Assembly: GCA_025350705.1 (NCBI GenBank)
Contig: JANXXH010000107.1
Location: 1 to 33,665, forward strand
Origin: Gallionella sp.
GTDB taxonomy: Bacteria > Pseudomonadota > Gammaproteobacteria > Burkholderiales > Gallionellaceae
DNA: 33,665 nt
Reading direction: 5' to 3'
Numbering within the stretch: position 1 is the first letter of the stretch; every line of letters starts with the position of its first letter. Shown piece by piece: positions 15,514 through 23,912 of this stretch. Position numbers and translations under genes: made by a program. Below the pieces are notes generated by a model. It saw nothing but the letters and a program-made list of their open reading frames with translations. It had not been told where the DNA came from and did not search any database.

Positions 15514-17283
15514 TCACTGCGCTTGCTTTTCATTTTCGGCAACACGTCCGCTGCCGAGTAAAGCCAGGCCGAGATTCTTGAAGGCCGCCTCGCGCAACGA
15601 TTCCGGAAGTTGCTGCGATTCGGTCGCGGCTCGCAAATGAACTATTGCGTCCTCGTATTTCCTGATACTTAACAGCGCTGACCCGGCGTGATAGCGCACC
15701 AGCACATCATCCGGAAAACGTTTCGCCAGGTTCTGCCATTCGTATCCCAGATAATTCCGGTTAATGCGCCAAATGATAGCGATAGGTGCATTCCACTGAG
15801 CCTGCACAGGCGTCTGTTTCAAGTCGAGAGCAAAATCCAGAAGGATGTTCATCGCATCACGAGGATCACCAAGCGAAGTCGAATCGGTCACGGCCTGATG
15901 CGCGTTGACCAGCATGATCATGTTATCTCTGACTTCGGGAACCGTTATGCCGCTGGCCGTTCTACCTGCTTCGTGTAACAATCCTTGCGACAACTGTATA
16001 TCCGCTTTATACATCGCAGGCATGCTGTATCCGGGGAAAGCATGGAAATCGGAATCCACCAATACTTCATAACTTCGCCAGTCGCGTGTCCGCTCAGCGG
16101 CTTGAAAGCCCCATGCCAAAACGATGATGAGCAATATGACCACGCGGGGCACGGGCTTCAAACGCCAAGACAGGGCGGCTATCAACAACACCGCAGGCCA
16201 CACCGCGAGGAACACAAATCGGTCTGAAGCGAGCGAAGGCGGAGAATATGGGATCAGTTGCATGGATGGTCCGCAGATCAGTAGAAAAGTGACCAAGGCA
16301 AAACCCTCCAGCGACCGGCGGCGCAGGATCATCACCATGCCAGCCACAGCCGCTGCCAGAACGACCACACCGAGTGCGACCATCGCGGACAAGTGGGGAT
16401 CCTCTAATACCGGATAAAAGAAATGACGGCTTTCCGGGCTGACGACAAGACGTGCCAGCCACCCCAGCACGGCTAATGATCGGGTGACCGATTCAATCCC
16501 GATATAGAGAGGGATCCTTGTCGTAATGATCGTTGCAAAAACCAGGGCAATACTCCCTGCCAGCAACAGACTGGCGAGAGGCCAAAGCAGTTTTATGCGG
16601 CGCCTGTAAGGTGCCGGTATGTCATGCCAGAAAAATATCCACAGCATCGCGATGACCGGCGCCACTGCAACCGCCGTTGCCTTCGAGAGCATCGCCGCCA
16701 ATAACGCGATCAGGGCGGCGGTGGCATACCGCGCAGAAAATCCCTGCTCCCGTTTAACCCTCACGGCAAGCCATAACGCAAGCAGCGAGAGCATGCCCGA
16801 AAGCACATCTTTGCGGCCTGCGATCCACACCACCGCTTCGGTGTGTGAAGGATGCAACGCGAATAATGCAGTGACTGCAGCCGCAGCCCATGGCGCGCTT
16901 GCGGCATCTGCCGGACGGAAATATTTCCAGACGCCCAATGTCGCGCCATAGACCAACGGCAGGCAAAGCAGATACAACAAGATGCTGTGCATCCTTATCG
17001 CGGAGGAATTCAGGCCGAACAGAGTGATGTCGAACCAGTAGGAAAGATCGCGCAGCGGAAGAAACTCGGAAAAATCGTTATAAGGCCCGGTAAAAAGCCG
17101 CCACAGTTCGATCAGGCGCAGCGCGGCCAATTTCGAGTTCTCGGTAACGTAACCTGTATCGTCGGAAATGAACGGGTAATGAAGAGCCGGGATGTAGAAA
17201 GCAACGGCAACCACTGCGCTTGCCAATACAAGCGCCAGCGGTGCAAATTGCTTTATACGGGCAAGAGAAGGAAGCGGATTCAT
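15514..17283 (-). CDS. TMTC-like GT-C glycosyltransferase with shortened TPR tail (paralogue 3)
   Basis: Protein of 589 residues, the first of the three tandem paralogues to be transcribed. FISDDTGYVTENSKLAA, EFLPLRDLSYWFDITLFGL and HPSHTEAVVWIAGRKDVL are intact. The C-terminus stops after GLALLGSGRVAENEKQAQ, about 47 residues before the matching end of paralogues 1 and 2. The last four residues and the flanking DNA still resemble the ends of the others, which points to an internal in-frame deletion of the last TPR rather than a simple early stop. The leader contains three 15-base tandem repeats. Activity may persist, since the membrane core is complete. Confidence 0.87.
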   Translation of the reverse strand: MNPLPSLARIKQFAPLALVLASAVVAVAFYIPALHYPFISDDTGYVTENSKLAALRLIELWRLFTGPYNDFSEFLPLRDLSYWFDITLFGLNSSAIRMHSILLYLLCLPLVYGATLGVWKYFRPADAASAPWAAAAVTALFALHPSHTEAVVWIAGRKDVLSGMLSLLALWLAVRVKREQGFSARYATAALIALLAAMLSKATAVAVAPVIAMLWIFFWHDIPAPYRRRIKLLWPLASLLLAGSIALVFATIITTRIPLYIGIESVTRSLAVLGWLARLVVSPESRHFFYPVLEDPHLSAMVALGVVVLAAAVAGMVMILRRRSLEGFALVTFLLICGPSMQLIPYSPPSLASDRFVFLAVWPAVLLIAALSWRLKPVPRVVILLIIVLAWGFQAAERTRDWRSYEVLVDSDFHAFPGYSMPAMYKADIQLSQGLLHEAGRTASGITVPEVRDNMIMLVNAHQAVTDSTSLGDPRDAMNILLDFALDLKQTPVQAQWNAPIAIIWRINRNYLGYEWQNLAKRFPDDVLVRYHAGSALLSIRKYEDAIVHLRAATESQQLPESLREAAFKNLGLALLGSGRVAENEKQAQ

Positions 17284-17298
17284 TTTCTTGTCCAGTGT

Positions 17299-17343
17299 CC
17301 TAAAGACGAAGTACCTAAAGACAAAATACCCAAAGTCGAAATA
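17299..17343. repeat. Three imperfect 15-bp tandem repeats
   Basis: Three consecutive 15-base units (CCTAAAGACGAAGTA, CCTAAAGACAAAATA, CCCAAAGTCGAAATA) lie between sppA and paralogue 3, inside the probable leader of the latter. They could be a regulator-binding array or replication slippage. The plus-strand frames through them look spurious. Confidence 0.75.
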
Positions 17344-17396
17344 CTGGGGAAGCCAAGGCAGCGCATCACTTCAAATTACTGACTGGCGAACGCTCC

Positions 17397-18347
17397 TCAG
17401 CGCAAGCTCACCCCGTTTGTCTGCGAAGAAAAACCAAGTGCGCTCATCGCACCCATGCCGAAGCGTTTTGCCAAACGATCTGTAAAGTTTTCCTTTGTGG
17501 TGTAGTCCACGATCTTCTCCGCCTTGATGACATCGCGCGCTACCGACTCCAGGCTGCCGTAGCCGTCAGCCAAACCCAACTCCACGCCTTTCTGTCCGTT
17601 CCATACCAGGCCGCTGAAAGTGTCCGGTGTTTCCTTGAGACGTGTGCCGCGTCCCTGCTTCACCACATCGATGAATTGCTGGTGGATTTCCGCGAGCATC
17701 TGTTTGACATAGGCTTGTTGCGCAGGATTGGTTGGCAAGAACGGATCGAGGAAACCCTTGTTGGCTCCGGCCGTTATCAGGCGGCGCTCAACACCGAGCT
17801 TGGCCATCGCGCCGGTGAAACCGAAGCCATCCATCAGCACACCGATCGAGCCGATCAGACTCGCCTTGTCCACGAATATCTTGTCCGCTGCCGCGGCCAC
17901 GTAATAGCCGCCCGACGCGCAGATGTCATCCACCACCACATATAGCGGGATCTTCGGATACTTCGAACGCAGACGGCGAATCTCGTCGTTTATTTGCCCC
18001 GCCTGCACCGGGCTTCCGCCGGGACTGTTGATACGGAGGACGACTCCCTGCGTACCCTTGTTCTCGAACGCATCCTGCAAACTCGGAATGATATTGTCCG
18101 CACCCGCTGCGCTATCCGCCGCGATCACTCCATGCATTTCCACCAGCGCTGTGTGCTTTCCAACGCCCAATGTTGTTTCGCTTTTGCCCATCCAGCCCAT
18201 GAAAATGAACAGAATGATGAACAGATAGCCGAATGTCAGCACCTTGAAGAATATCCCCCAGTGCCGCGCGAGTCGTTGTTCCTGCAAGGCCGACACCGCC
18301 AGCTTCTCGATAACGCCGCGTTCCCAATTGTTGTTTTCGTCTGACAT
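17397..18347 (-). CDS. sppA: Signal peptide peptidase SppA, S49 family
   Basis: Membrane-anchored serine protease of 316 residues: one N-terminal membrane helix (about residues 36–54) and a periplasmic S49 domain. NSPGGSP, DDICASGGYYVAAAAD with nucleophile Ser145, and ITAGANKGFLDPF with the general-base Lys197 reproduce the Ser–Lys dyad and spacing of the short Bacillus-type SppA. It degrades cleaved signal peptides in the membrane. ATG 18347 has AAGGA six bases upstream, better than GTG 18350. It follows the HAD gene by 22 bases and precedes the glycosyltransferase genes, so it may be co-transcribed with them. Confidence 0.94.
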   Translation of the reverse strand: MSDENNNWERGVIEKLAVSALQEQRLARHWGIFFKVLTFGYLFIILFIFMGWMGKSETTLGVGKHTALVEMHGVIAADSAAGADNIIPSLQDAFENKGTQGVVLRINSPGGSPVQAGQINDEIRRLRSKYPKIPLYVVVDDICASGGYYVAAAADKIFVDKASLIGSIGVLMDGFGFTGAMAKLGVERRLITAGANKGFLDPFLPTNPAQQAYVKQMLAEIHQQFIDVVKQGRGTRLKETPDTFSGLVWNGQKGVELGLADGYGSLESVARDVIKAEKIVDYTTKENFTDRLAKRFGMGAMSALGFSSQTNGVSLR

Positions 18348-18369
18348 CACAATTCCTTTATAAAATTTG

Positions 18370-19026
18370 TTACGCGTAAGATTTCAACCACACCCTCAGC
18401 TCGGCAAAATCCTCAACCAGCGCTAGCGGATTCAACTCCCGCAACTGCTCCGGGGGATGTGCACCGTGACCCATTGCAACCGCGTCCACCCTGGCATTCA
18501 GCGCCATCTGCAAATCGTGCGTGGTATCGCCCACCATCAGCGTGCGCTCCGCGCTGGCCCCCAACTCATCCATCAATTCGAACAGCATGGCCGGATTGGG
18601 TTTGGAAAAAGTGACATCCGCCGTGCGCATCGCATGAAAATATTCCCTCAGCCCGGATGAATCCAATGCCCTGTTCAAGCCGTTGCTGTTCTTGCCGGTC
18701 GCCACCCCCAGCCAATAACCCGCGCCGTGCAGTTCCGCTATTGTCTCACGCGCGCCTTCGAACAACGGGATCGCTGCATCCTGTGACAAAAAATGATAAC
18801 GGTAACGCACCACCAGATCGGGGTACATCGCCACCGGCAAATCCGGCACCGCATAACGCAACGCCTGCTCCAACCCCAGACCGATCACGTGACGCGCAGT
18901 TTCATCATCGGGAACATTCAAACCCAGATCGCGGCACGCAGCCTGTATCGAACCCGATATCACCGCAGTCGAATCCATCACCGTGCCGTCCCAATCGAAC
19001 ACGATCAAATCATAGCGCTTGCTCAT
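18370..19026 (-). CDS. HAD-IA family hydrolase (phosphoglycolate phosphatase-like)
   Basis: Cytoplasmic HAD hydrolase of 218 residues. It has motif I VFDWDGTVMDS (nucleophile Asp11), a helical cap domain, motif II GVATGKN, the motif III lysine in FSKPNPAMLFE, and motif IV MVGDTTHDLQMA. Length and motif spacing fit the Gph/PGP-like subgroup. The physiological substrate cannot be assigned; phosphoglycolate, pyrimidine nucleotides and sugar phosphates are all possible. In related betaproteobacteria such a gene often precedes sppA, as here. Confidence 0.9.
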   Translation of the reverse strand: MSKRYDLIVFDWDGTVMDSTAVISGSIQAACRDLGLNVPDDETARHVIGLGLEQALRYAVPDLPVAMYPDLVVRYRYHFLSQDAAIPLFEGARETIAELHGAGYWLGVATGKNSNGLNRALDSSGLREYFHAMRTADVTFSKPNPAMLFELMDELGASAERTLMVGDTTHDLQMALNARVDAVAMGHGAHPPEQLRELNPLALVEDFAELRVWLKSYA

Positions 19027-19101
19027 TACATACCAACCAAAAATAAGGCGCGGATATTACCACCTTCTGGCTAGTCCCCCAACCTGTGCCACAATGCGCG
19101 G

Positions 19102-20181
19102 ATGCAAAAACCTTTATTACAAAGCTGGCTGTTATATTGCCGCCCCGGCTTCGAACAGGATTGCGCGCAAGAAGCACTGCGCCAGGCGAAACAACAAAAG
19201 CCCATCATTGGTACAGAGCAACCCGCCATCATTTCCGACAGTGGTTATGTCGTCGTCTCACTCAACGAACAGAAACTTTCCTGGCGCGAACTCATCTTCA
19301 CGCGCCAGCTGGTCCGCTTGCATCACAATATCGACACATTGCCGGAGCGCGACCGTTTGACACCGATACTCGATGCCATTGCCACGCTGCCCGGCACATT
19401 CGGCACACTATGGCTGGAAGCACCGGACACCAACGAGGGCAAACTGCTGGCTACCTTTACGCGACGCTTCCAGCCTTTGTTGGAGACTGCGTTGCGCGAA
19501 CAAGGCCGCTTGAAAGACGACATTAAATTACCGCGCCTGCATATCTTTTTCCCCGACAAGAATTCAGTCCTGATCGGCAGCAGCGATCCGCACAACAGCG
19601 CGGACGCCATCATGGGCATCGTCCGCCAGTCCATGCCACCCGAAGCGCCGAGCCGCTCGACGATGAAACTCGCGGAGGCGATCGAGGTGTTCATGGATCG
19701 CAGCGAGCAGACGCGTCTGTTGCGGCAAGGGATGCAGGCGGTGGACTTGGGCGCCGCACCCGGCGGCTGGACTTGGCAACTGGTCAAGCGCGGCATCCGC
19801 GTCACAGCGGTAGACAACGGCCCGATGAAGGGCGCGCTGGACAATCATCCGCTGGCGCAACATCCCTTTGTACAACATCTTCGGCAGGACGGCTTCAAAT
19901 ACGCGCCGCGCAAAGCGGCGGACTGGCTGGTGTGCGACATGGTGGACAAACCTTCCAAGGTCGCCAAGTTGATCGAAGAATGGTTCGTAGCAGGCTGGTG
20001 CAAACACGCGATCTTCAATCTGAAACTGCCGATGAAGCAGCGCGTCGCCGCACTCGACAGCGCACTGGGCGGCATCCGCAAACGGCTCGATGAAGAAGGC
20101 ATCAATCACCGCATGATGGCGAAACAGCTTTATCATGACCGCGATGAAGTGACGGTATTTTTGACGCGCACCAAACATTAG
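19102..20181 (+). CDS. rlmM: 23S rRNA (cytidine-2498-2'-O)-methyltransferase RlmM
   Basis: Protein of 359 residues with an N-terminal THUMP-like region and a C-terminal Rossmann methyltransferase domain. Key segments are APSRSTMKLAEA, the SAM-binding VDLGAAPGGWTWQLVKRG, VDNGPMKGAL, WLVCDMVDKP and FNLKLPMKQR, which together are diagnostic of RlmM/YgdE and give the K-D-K-type catalytic set of 2'-O-methyltransferases. It modifies C2498 of 23S rRNA using SAM. It is transcribed divergently from the HAD phosphatase gene across a 75-base gap that must hold both promoters. Confidence 0.96.
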   Translation: MQKPLLQSWLLYCRPGFEQDCAQEALRQAKQQKPIIGTEQPAIISDSGYVVVSLNEQKLSWRELIFTRQLVRLHHNIDTLPERDRLTPILDAIATLPGTFGTLWLEAPDTNEGKLLATFTRRFQPLLETALREQGRLKDDIKLPRLHIFFPDKNSVLIGSSDPHNSADAIMGIVRQSMPPEAPSRSTMKLAEAIEVFMDRSEQTRLLRQGMQAVDLGAAPGGWTWQLVKRGIRVTAVDNGPMKGALDNHPLAQHPFVQHLRQDGFKYAPRKAADWLVCDMVDKPSKVAKLIEEWFVAGWCKHAIFNLKLPMKQRVAALDSALGGIRKRLDEEGINHRMMAKQLYHDRDEVTVFLTRTKH

Positions 20182-20213
20182 CCTGCTCTGATTAAATTAT
20201 CACTCAAATCCAC

Positions 20214-21098
20214 ATGAACGAACCCGAATCAACCCGCGCAGGATTAATTGCGGTTATCTTCACCATTTGCATATGGACAGGCTTCATCCTGGTCACCCGC
20301 TATGGCGGCAAGGGCATACTGACCGGATGGGATGTGGCTGCGTTGCGGTTTGGCGTAGGCGCGCTGGTCGCGCTGATTTTCCTGCCGCGCGTGACATTGC
20401 CGCCGTATAAAGTGATCCTGCTATTTTCACTGTTCGGCGGAGTCGGTTACGCCATCGCCGTGTATCTTGCCTTTCGCATGGCACCTGCAGCACACGCAGC
20501 CGTGTTGCTTCCCGGCGCGCTGCCATTTGCCACCGCCGTGATCGCATGGTTGTGGCTGAGACAAATACCGTCACCGGCGCAACGAATCGCACTGATGCTG
20601 GTTTTTATCGGCATCACGCTTACCGCTGCCGACACGCTTGCACACGGTGAACACCTCACCGGCATGCAGATATTTGGCGACCTGCTGTTTCTTTGCGGCT
20701 CTTCGTTGTGGGCGGTATTCACTTTGCTGCTGCGACGCTACCCGATGCCGCCGCTGACCGCAGCTGTCAGCACGACATTGGGCAGCGCAATCTTATATCT
20801 GCCCATCTGGTGGCTATTCCTGCCCAGCACGCTGGACCAAGCGCCTCTTGCAGAAATTGCCATGCAGGCGATCTATCAAGGGGTATTGGTCGTATTCGTC
20901 GCGATGATGCTCTACACATTTGCGGTGCGCTGTCTCGGCGGCCAAACGGTGGCGCTGATGATGGCCATCGTGCCCGGTGTCGCCGCTCTTGCAGCGGTTC
21001 CTGTTTTGGGTGAGCCTATTTCGTTGCTCACATTGGCGGGATTGGGGGCAGTGACGATGGGGGCGGTGATTGGGGCTAGGGTTTCGGCGGTTAAATAA
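20214..21098 (+). CDS. EamA/DMT-family transporter
   Basis: Inner-membrane protein of 294 residues with about ten hydrophobic helices arranged as two EamA repeats. The first includes VTRYGGKGILTGWDVAALRF; the second begins near FGDLLFLCGSSLWAVFTLLL and ends with VPGVAALAAVPVLGEPI, the conserved EamA sequence before the last helices. Members export metabolites such as amino acids; the substrate here cannot be read. It begins 32 bases after rlmM and may share its transcript. The region after its stop is filled by an inverted-repeat arm. Confidence 0.92.
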   Translation: MNEPESTRAGLIAVIFTICIWTGFILVTRYGGKGILTGWDVAALRFGVGALVALIFLPRVTLPPYKVILLFSLFGGVGYAIAVYLAFRMAPAAHAAVLLPGALPFATAVIAWLWLRQIPSPAQRIALMLVFIGITLTAADTLAHGEHLTGMQIFGDLLFLCGSSLWAVFTLLLRRYPMPPLTAAVSTTLGSAILYLPIWWLFLPSTLDQAPLAEIAMQAIYQGVLVVFVAMMLYTFAVRCLGGQTVALMMAIVPGVAALAAVPVLGEPISLLTLAGLGAVTMGAVIGARVSAVK

Positions 21099-21130
21099 AT
21101 TTTTTGGATTGGGATTTAAAAAGGCAACAT

Positions 21131-21400
21131 CGCCGGGGGTAGCCCGGCAGCTAGTCACTTTTTCTTGCTTCGCCAAAGAAAAAGTAACCAAAAAGAAGGC
21201 GACCCCGGTTTGCCGCCCCTGCGGGGTGCCCTGCGTTGCTCGACTGGTCAGGCGGCTGCGGAACTCGCACGATCCGCTACGCGGCCACGTGCTCAGACAG
21301 TCCTCGCCGACACCCCCTGACCAACCTGCGCTACTCGGCGGCGCACAGGGGAAGAAAATCAAAATCCAAAACCACCGCGTGGGCACTTCGTGCCCACACT
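21131..21400. repeat. Left arm of ~245-bp imperfect inverted repeat
   Basis: Non-coding sequence that matches 22467–22741 in inverted orientation. Shared blocks include CGCCGGGGGTAGCCCGGCAG at the outer end, AAAAAGTAACCAAAA, TTGCTCGACTGGTCAGGC, ATCCGCTACGCGGCCACGTG and CTACTCGGCGGCG. The inner end carries a hairpin (GTGGGCAC TTC GTGCCCAC, 21379–21397). Identity is roughly 80% by eye. It resembles a known class of long extragenic repeats in beta- and gammaproteobacteria. The frames through it are not believable proteins. Confidence 0.85.
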
Positions 21401-21502
21401 ACAGAGCTGGAACACACCCTAGACGGCTTATCGCAGTGTAAAATGCACCGAGCTATTGGTATGGGTCTTTTGAAAACAGCAATTCAATAACAGGGAGAAA
21501 CC

Positions 21503-22315
21503 ATGGCATCAATACCAAAAAAAGTGGCAGAGCGATTGGTTGCTGGGATTAAAAAGTACCAACCAATTCTCGCATCAGCAAAAGCACGAGATGTAGGCGA
21601 GGCTGATACAGTAACAGTTATTAAAGATATGCTCGCCGACGTATTCGGTTATGACAAATACTCAGAAGTCACTTCTGAGTTTTCGATTCGCGGAACATTC
21701 TGCGATTTAGCTATAAAAACAGATGGAACTCTTCAAACCCTGATTGAAGTTAAAGCCATTGGACTTGAATTAAAGGACTCGCACGTAAAGCAAGCAATTG
21801 ACTATGCAGCAAACCAAGGGGTTGATTGGGTTTTGCTTACAAACGGCATGTGCTGGCGTGTTTACCATCTGACTTTTTCAAAGCCTATTGAGCAAGAACT
21901 GGTAGTCAACATCGACTTTTCCGCTTTAAATACTCGCTTAGAAAGCGATATCGATTTGCTTTATCTTTGGTGCAAAGAAGGTTGGCAGCGCTCTGTGCTT
22001 GATGAATACAATACCCAAAAACAAGCACTGTCTAAGTTTTTTGTTGGAGCCATGCTTCAAACCGAACCAGTACTTGAGGTTATACGGCGAGAGTTGAGAC
22101 GAATGTCCCCCGATGTGCGAATTGACGTCGAGCAAATCAAGGGAGTGCTTGCAGAAGAAGTAATCAAGCGGGATGTATTGGAAGGAGAAAAGGCGGATGA
22201 AGCGCGCAAGAAAATCGCACGCGCCGCATCAAAAGCTCTCCGCGCATCAACTCACCGCCATGATCCAAAAGACGCAAATGACGTGACAAAAAACGAACCT
22301 AGTAAGGCGCAATAA
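21503..22315 (+). CDS. Restriction-like PD-(D/E)XK protein, HsdR N-terminal-type domain
   Basis: Protein of 270 residues, preceded by GGGAGAAACC directly before the ATG. Residues 30–140 resemble the N-terminal nuclease domain of type I restriction R subunits: VIKDMLADVFGYDKYSEVTSEF, then CDLAIKTDG with Asp68 and TLIEVKAI with Glu82 and Lys84, forming the PD-(D/E)XK core, followed by QAIDYAANQGVDWVLLTNGMCWRVY. The C-terminal ~100 residues are charged and helical, ending in a lysine-rich tail; no helicase domain is present. It is AT-richer than its neighbours and lies between inverted repeats, so it looks acquired. It may be a stand-alone DNA-binding or nuclease protein; target and role are unknown. 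Confidence 0.8.
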   Translation: MASIPKKVAERLVAGIKKYQPILASAKARDVGEADTVTVIKDMLADVFGYDKYSEVTSEFSIRGTFCDLAIKTDGTLQTLIEVKAIGLELKDSHVKQAIDYAANQGVDWVLLTNGMCWRVYHLTFSKPIEQELVVNIDFSALNTRLESDIDLLYLWCKEGWQRSVLDEYNTQKQALSKFFVGAMLQTEPVLEVIRRELRRMSPDVRIDVEQIKGVLAEEVIKRDVLEGEKADEARKKIARAASKALRASTHRHDPKDANDVTKNEPSKAQ

Positions 22316-22391
22316 CCAAAGGGCATTGCGCCGCATGGTTTTTATCCGGCGCAACAAGCGCAGCGCATTGCACCATAAAATTAATGATTCT

Positions 22392-22433
22392 GGACTCAAA
22401 TGTACGGACTCAAATGTACGGACTCAAATGTAC
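22392..22433. repeat. Three perfect 14-bp tandem repeats
   Basis: The unit GGACTCAAATGTAC occurs three times without mismatch and is followed by CGGAGTC, whose GAGTC is the inverse of the GACTC in each unit. It lies between the nuclease-like gene and its probable terminator, just inside the right inverted-repeat arm. Confidence 0.9.
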
Positions 22434-22466
22434 CGGAGTCGAATTGTTTTGGCTATCTGCCTCAGT

Positions 22467-22741
22467 ATGGTGGGCAACTTGTTGCCCGCCCGTTTTTTTT
22501 GGTTTTTGGTTTCCGCTTTTCCTCCCCTGAGCGCCGCCGAGTAGCGGAGGCTGGTCAGGGAATTCTGACGAATATGTTTGAGCACGTGGCCGCGTAGCGG
22601 ATCGTGCGAGTTTATGAGGAAGCCTGACCAGTCGAGCAACGCAGGGTACCGCGAAGCGGCGGCAAACCGGGGGCGATTTCTTTTGGTTACTTTTTCTTGG
22701 CAAGACAAGAAAAGTAACTAGCTGCCGGGCTACCCCCGGCG
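22467..22741. repeat. Right arm of ~245-bp imperfect inverted repeat
   Basis: Inverted counterpart of 21131–21400, with the block CTGCCGGGCTACCCCCGGCG at its outer end and a GGGCAAC/GTTGCCC hairpin at its inner end. The two arms frame about 1.07 kb holding only the restriction-like gene and short repeats. Between the arms' outer edges the element spans about 1.6 kb. Confidence 0.85.
22469..22500 (+). terminator. Rho-independent terminator after the restriction-like gene
   Basis: GGTGGGCAAC pairs with GTTGCCCGCC (ten pairs with one G·T; the innermost open to form a loop), followed by CG and eight T residues. It lies about 150 bases after the stop codon, and the hairpin is part of the right repeat arm. 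Confidence 0.75.
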
Positions 22742-22758
22742 AAGTTGACTTTTGTCAT

Positions 22759-22804
22759 TCCTCCTTCGATACACCGCGCTATGCGCGGCACTCAGGACGA
22801 ACGG
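22759..22804. repeat. Short extragenic repeat with hairpin downstream of nadA
   Basis: CTTCGATACACCGCGC-TAT-GCGCGG followed by CACTCAGGACGAACGG. It has a six-base GC stem (22774–22779 with 22783–22788) and flanks typical of short proteobacterial extragenic repeats. It is positioned to end transcription of the nadA operon. Confidence 0.6.
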
Positions 22805-22814
22805 CCCAATATAA

Positions 22815-23912
22815 CTACGCGTTCCCTATCCCCTTCGTCGGCAATCCAATCTGCTTCGCAAAATCCAACATCCTCTCTATCGGCAACACCGCCCGCGGAA
22901 TGATGGACGAATCGACATGTATCTCATTGCGCCCCGATTCCAATACTTCAGCCAGATTCAACAAGCCGTTCATCGCCATCCACGGGCAGTGGCTGCAACT
23001 GGTGCAGTTCGCCCCGGCCCCGGCGGTGGGCGCTTCCATGAAGATTTTATCCGGGCACAACGTGCGCATCTTGTGCAGGATGCCGTTGTCGGTGGCGACG
23101 ATGAATTCTTTTGCATCTAATTGTTGTGCGGCCTTGATCAGTTGCGTGGTGGAGCCGACCACGTCGGCCAGTTGGACGATCGCACGCGGAGATTCGGGAT
23201 GCACCAGCACTTTGGCGTGCGGGTGCTGCGCCTTCAGTGCGATGAGTTCTTTGGCTTTGTATTCGTCGTGCACGATGCACGAGCCCTGCCACAGCAGCAT
23301 ATCCGCGCCGGTCTGTTCCTGCACATAGTTGCCGAGATGGCGGTCTGGCGCCCAGAGGATTTTTTTGCCCTGTTCCTTGAGATGTTTAACCACGGGCAGC
23401 GCGATCGAGCTGGTCACCATCCAGTCGGCGCGCGCCTTCACTGCTGCGCTGGTGTTGGCGTACACCACCACGGTGCGATCCGGGTGCGCGTCGCAGAACG
23501 CGCTGAATTCGTCTGCCGGACAGCCAAGGTCGAGCGAGCATTCCGCTTCGAGGTCGGGCATCAGCACGCGTTTTTCCGGATTCAGAATTTTTGCTGTCTC
23601 GCCCATGAAGCGCACACCCGCGACGACGATGGTCTTGGCCGGATGCTGGTGGCCGAAGTTGGCCATGTCCAGTGAATCGGAAACGATGCCGCCGGTGGCT
23701 TCAGCCAGATCTTGCAGATCGGGATGCACATAGTAATGCGAGACCAGCACAGCATCCTGTTGCTTCAACATCTTCTTGATGCGCGCGATCAGCTCGGGTT
23801 TTTCTGCCGCGCTCGGTTCATGCGGCACTTTCGCCCACGCCTGCGCCGTGCTGCAACTGGTCTGCGCGACATTGGGGTGGTCGTAAGCAACGGAGATCAG
23901 GTTTTCATTCAT
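22815..23912 (-). CDS. nadA: Quinolinate synthase A
   Basis: Cytoplasmic [4Fe-4S] enzyme of 365 residues that condenses iminoaspartate with dihydroxyacetone phosphate to quinolinate in de novo NAD synthesis. Visible hallmarks are [21 protein letters not shown] near the N-terminus, the first cluster cysteine region [29 protein letters not shown] with the second, and [18 protein letters not shown] with the third. This is the long, E. coli-like NadA form. Its ATG overlaps the nudB stop (ATGA), so it is the translationally coupled last gene of the aspS operon; an extragenic hairpin follows. Confidence 0.97.
   Translation of the reverse strand: MNENLISVAYDHPNVAQTSCSTAQAWAKVPHEPSAAEKPELIARIKKMLKQQDAVLVSHYYVHPDLQDLAEATGGIVSDSLDMANFGHQHPAKTIVVAGVRFMGETAKILNPEKRVLMPDLEAECSLDLGCPADEFSAFCDAHPDRTVVVYANTSAAVKARADWMVTSSIALPVVKHLKEQGKKILWAPDRHLGNYVQEQTGADMLLWQGSCIVHDEYKAKELIALKAQHPHAKVLVHPESPRAIVQLADVVGSTTQLIKAAQQLDAKEFIVATDNGILHKMRTLCPDKIFMEAPTAGAGANCTSCSHCPWMAMNGLLNLAEVLESGRNEIHVDSSIIPRAVLPIERMLDFAKQIGLPTKGIGNA

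Noticed and set aside
17288-17485. Plus-strand frame giving a KTKY-type peptide repeat
   Set aside because: Produced by the 15-bp tandem repeats; it overlaps the sppA 3' end and has no supporting start signal.
21070-21490. Overlapping frames of 84–123 codons in the left repeat arm
   Set aside because: Translations of a known kind of extragenic repeat in several frames; similar nonsense frames occur in the right arm.
22392-22433. Possible CRISPR array
   Set aside because: Units are contiguous 14-mers without spacers, and no cas gene is present.
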